Assembly: GCA_022360775.1 (NCBI GenBank)
Contig: JAKSCD010000111.1
Coordinates: forward strand, 1-33,660
DNA length: 33,660 nucleotides
DNA from: Sneathiellales bacterium
GTDB lineage: Bacteria; Pseudomonadota; Alphaproteobacteria; Sneathiellales; Sneathiellaceae
Direction: 5' to 3'
Each line of letters opens with the position of its first letter. Positions within the stretch are counted from its first letter, which is position 1. The notes below the pieces were generated by a model. The model ran no database searches. It had not been told where the DNA came from and saw only the letters and a program-made list of their open reading frames with translations. Shown piece by piece: positions 33,652 through 33,660 of this stretch. A program made the translations under genes and the position numbers.

Positions 33652-33660
33652 ACAAGGAGC

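Overview
The window comes from an alphaproteobacterium of moderate GC, probably marine. This is judged from an aerobic Pseudomonas denitrificans-type cob gene set, a TRAP transporter, an AsmA protein, a DUF1499 protein and a VPLPA-CTERM protein; the genus cannot be fixed from sequence alone. The main feature is a near-complete cobalamin (B12) biosynthesis locus of about 21.7 kb (9958-31700).

Left flank (1-9957). A leftward TRAP transporter operon (dctP-dctQ-dctM, dctM cut by the window edge) is followed by an AsmA-family protein, a single-domain rhodanese, an acyl-CoA dehydrogenase, a sulfotransferase-like protein, a DUF1499 protein and a ChaC-type glutathione-degrading enzyme. Then come two gene-poor stretches either side of a small secreted protein with a VPLPA-type sorting tail. 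These stretches hold clustered GGTACT repeats (8358-8433) and a cluster of GTTAAC-bearing palindromes (9711-9761).

B12 locus. Arm 1 runs leftward: cobU, a cobalamin riboswitch (11508-11686), a CbiM-like metal permease, an intrinsic terminator, then cobF. Arm 2 runs rightward from the same divergent region: cobT-cobS-cobC-cobQ-cbiB-cobD, making the lower ligand, the nucleotide loop and the aminopropanol arm. Arm 3 runs leftward from a promoter and second cobalamin riboswitch (31519-31700): DUF1636-cobW-cobN-cobG-cobH-cobI-cobJ, then cobL-cobE-cobM-cobB-cobO, making and adenosylating the corrin ring. Arms 2 and 3 meet tail to tail with one base between stop codons at 18326. cobK, for the step next to CobL, sits on the opposite strand between cobJ and cobL. 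Its start codon overlaps that of cobL in the same CATG, and its 3' end overlaps cobJ. Any cobJ-cobL read-through RNA would therefore be antisense to all of cobK. Not seen here: cobA, the cobaltochelatase subunits CobS and CobT (different from the cobS and cobT listed), bluB and the corrin reductase cobR.

Right flank (31701-33660). An FeS-cluster photolyase/cryptochrome gene is divergent from the riboswitch operon. A 47-residue DUF2256 gene overlaps its 3' end, and tRNA-Gln(TTG) lies on the minus strand at the edge.

No mobile element, CRISPR array or phage gene was seen. The points most worth following are the antisense cobK arrangement, the DUF1636 protein at the head of the cobaltochelatase operon, and the unexplained repeats beside the VPLPA-CTERM gene.
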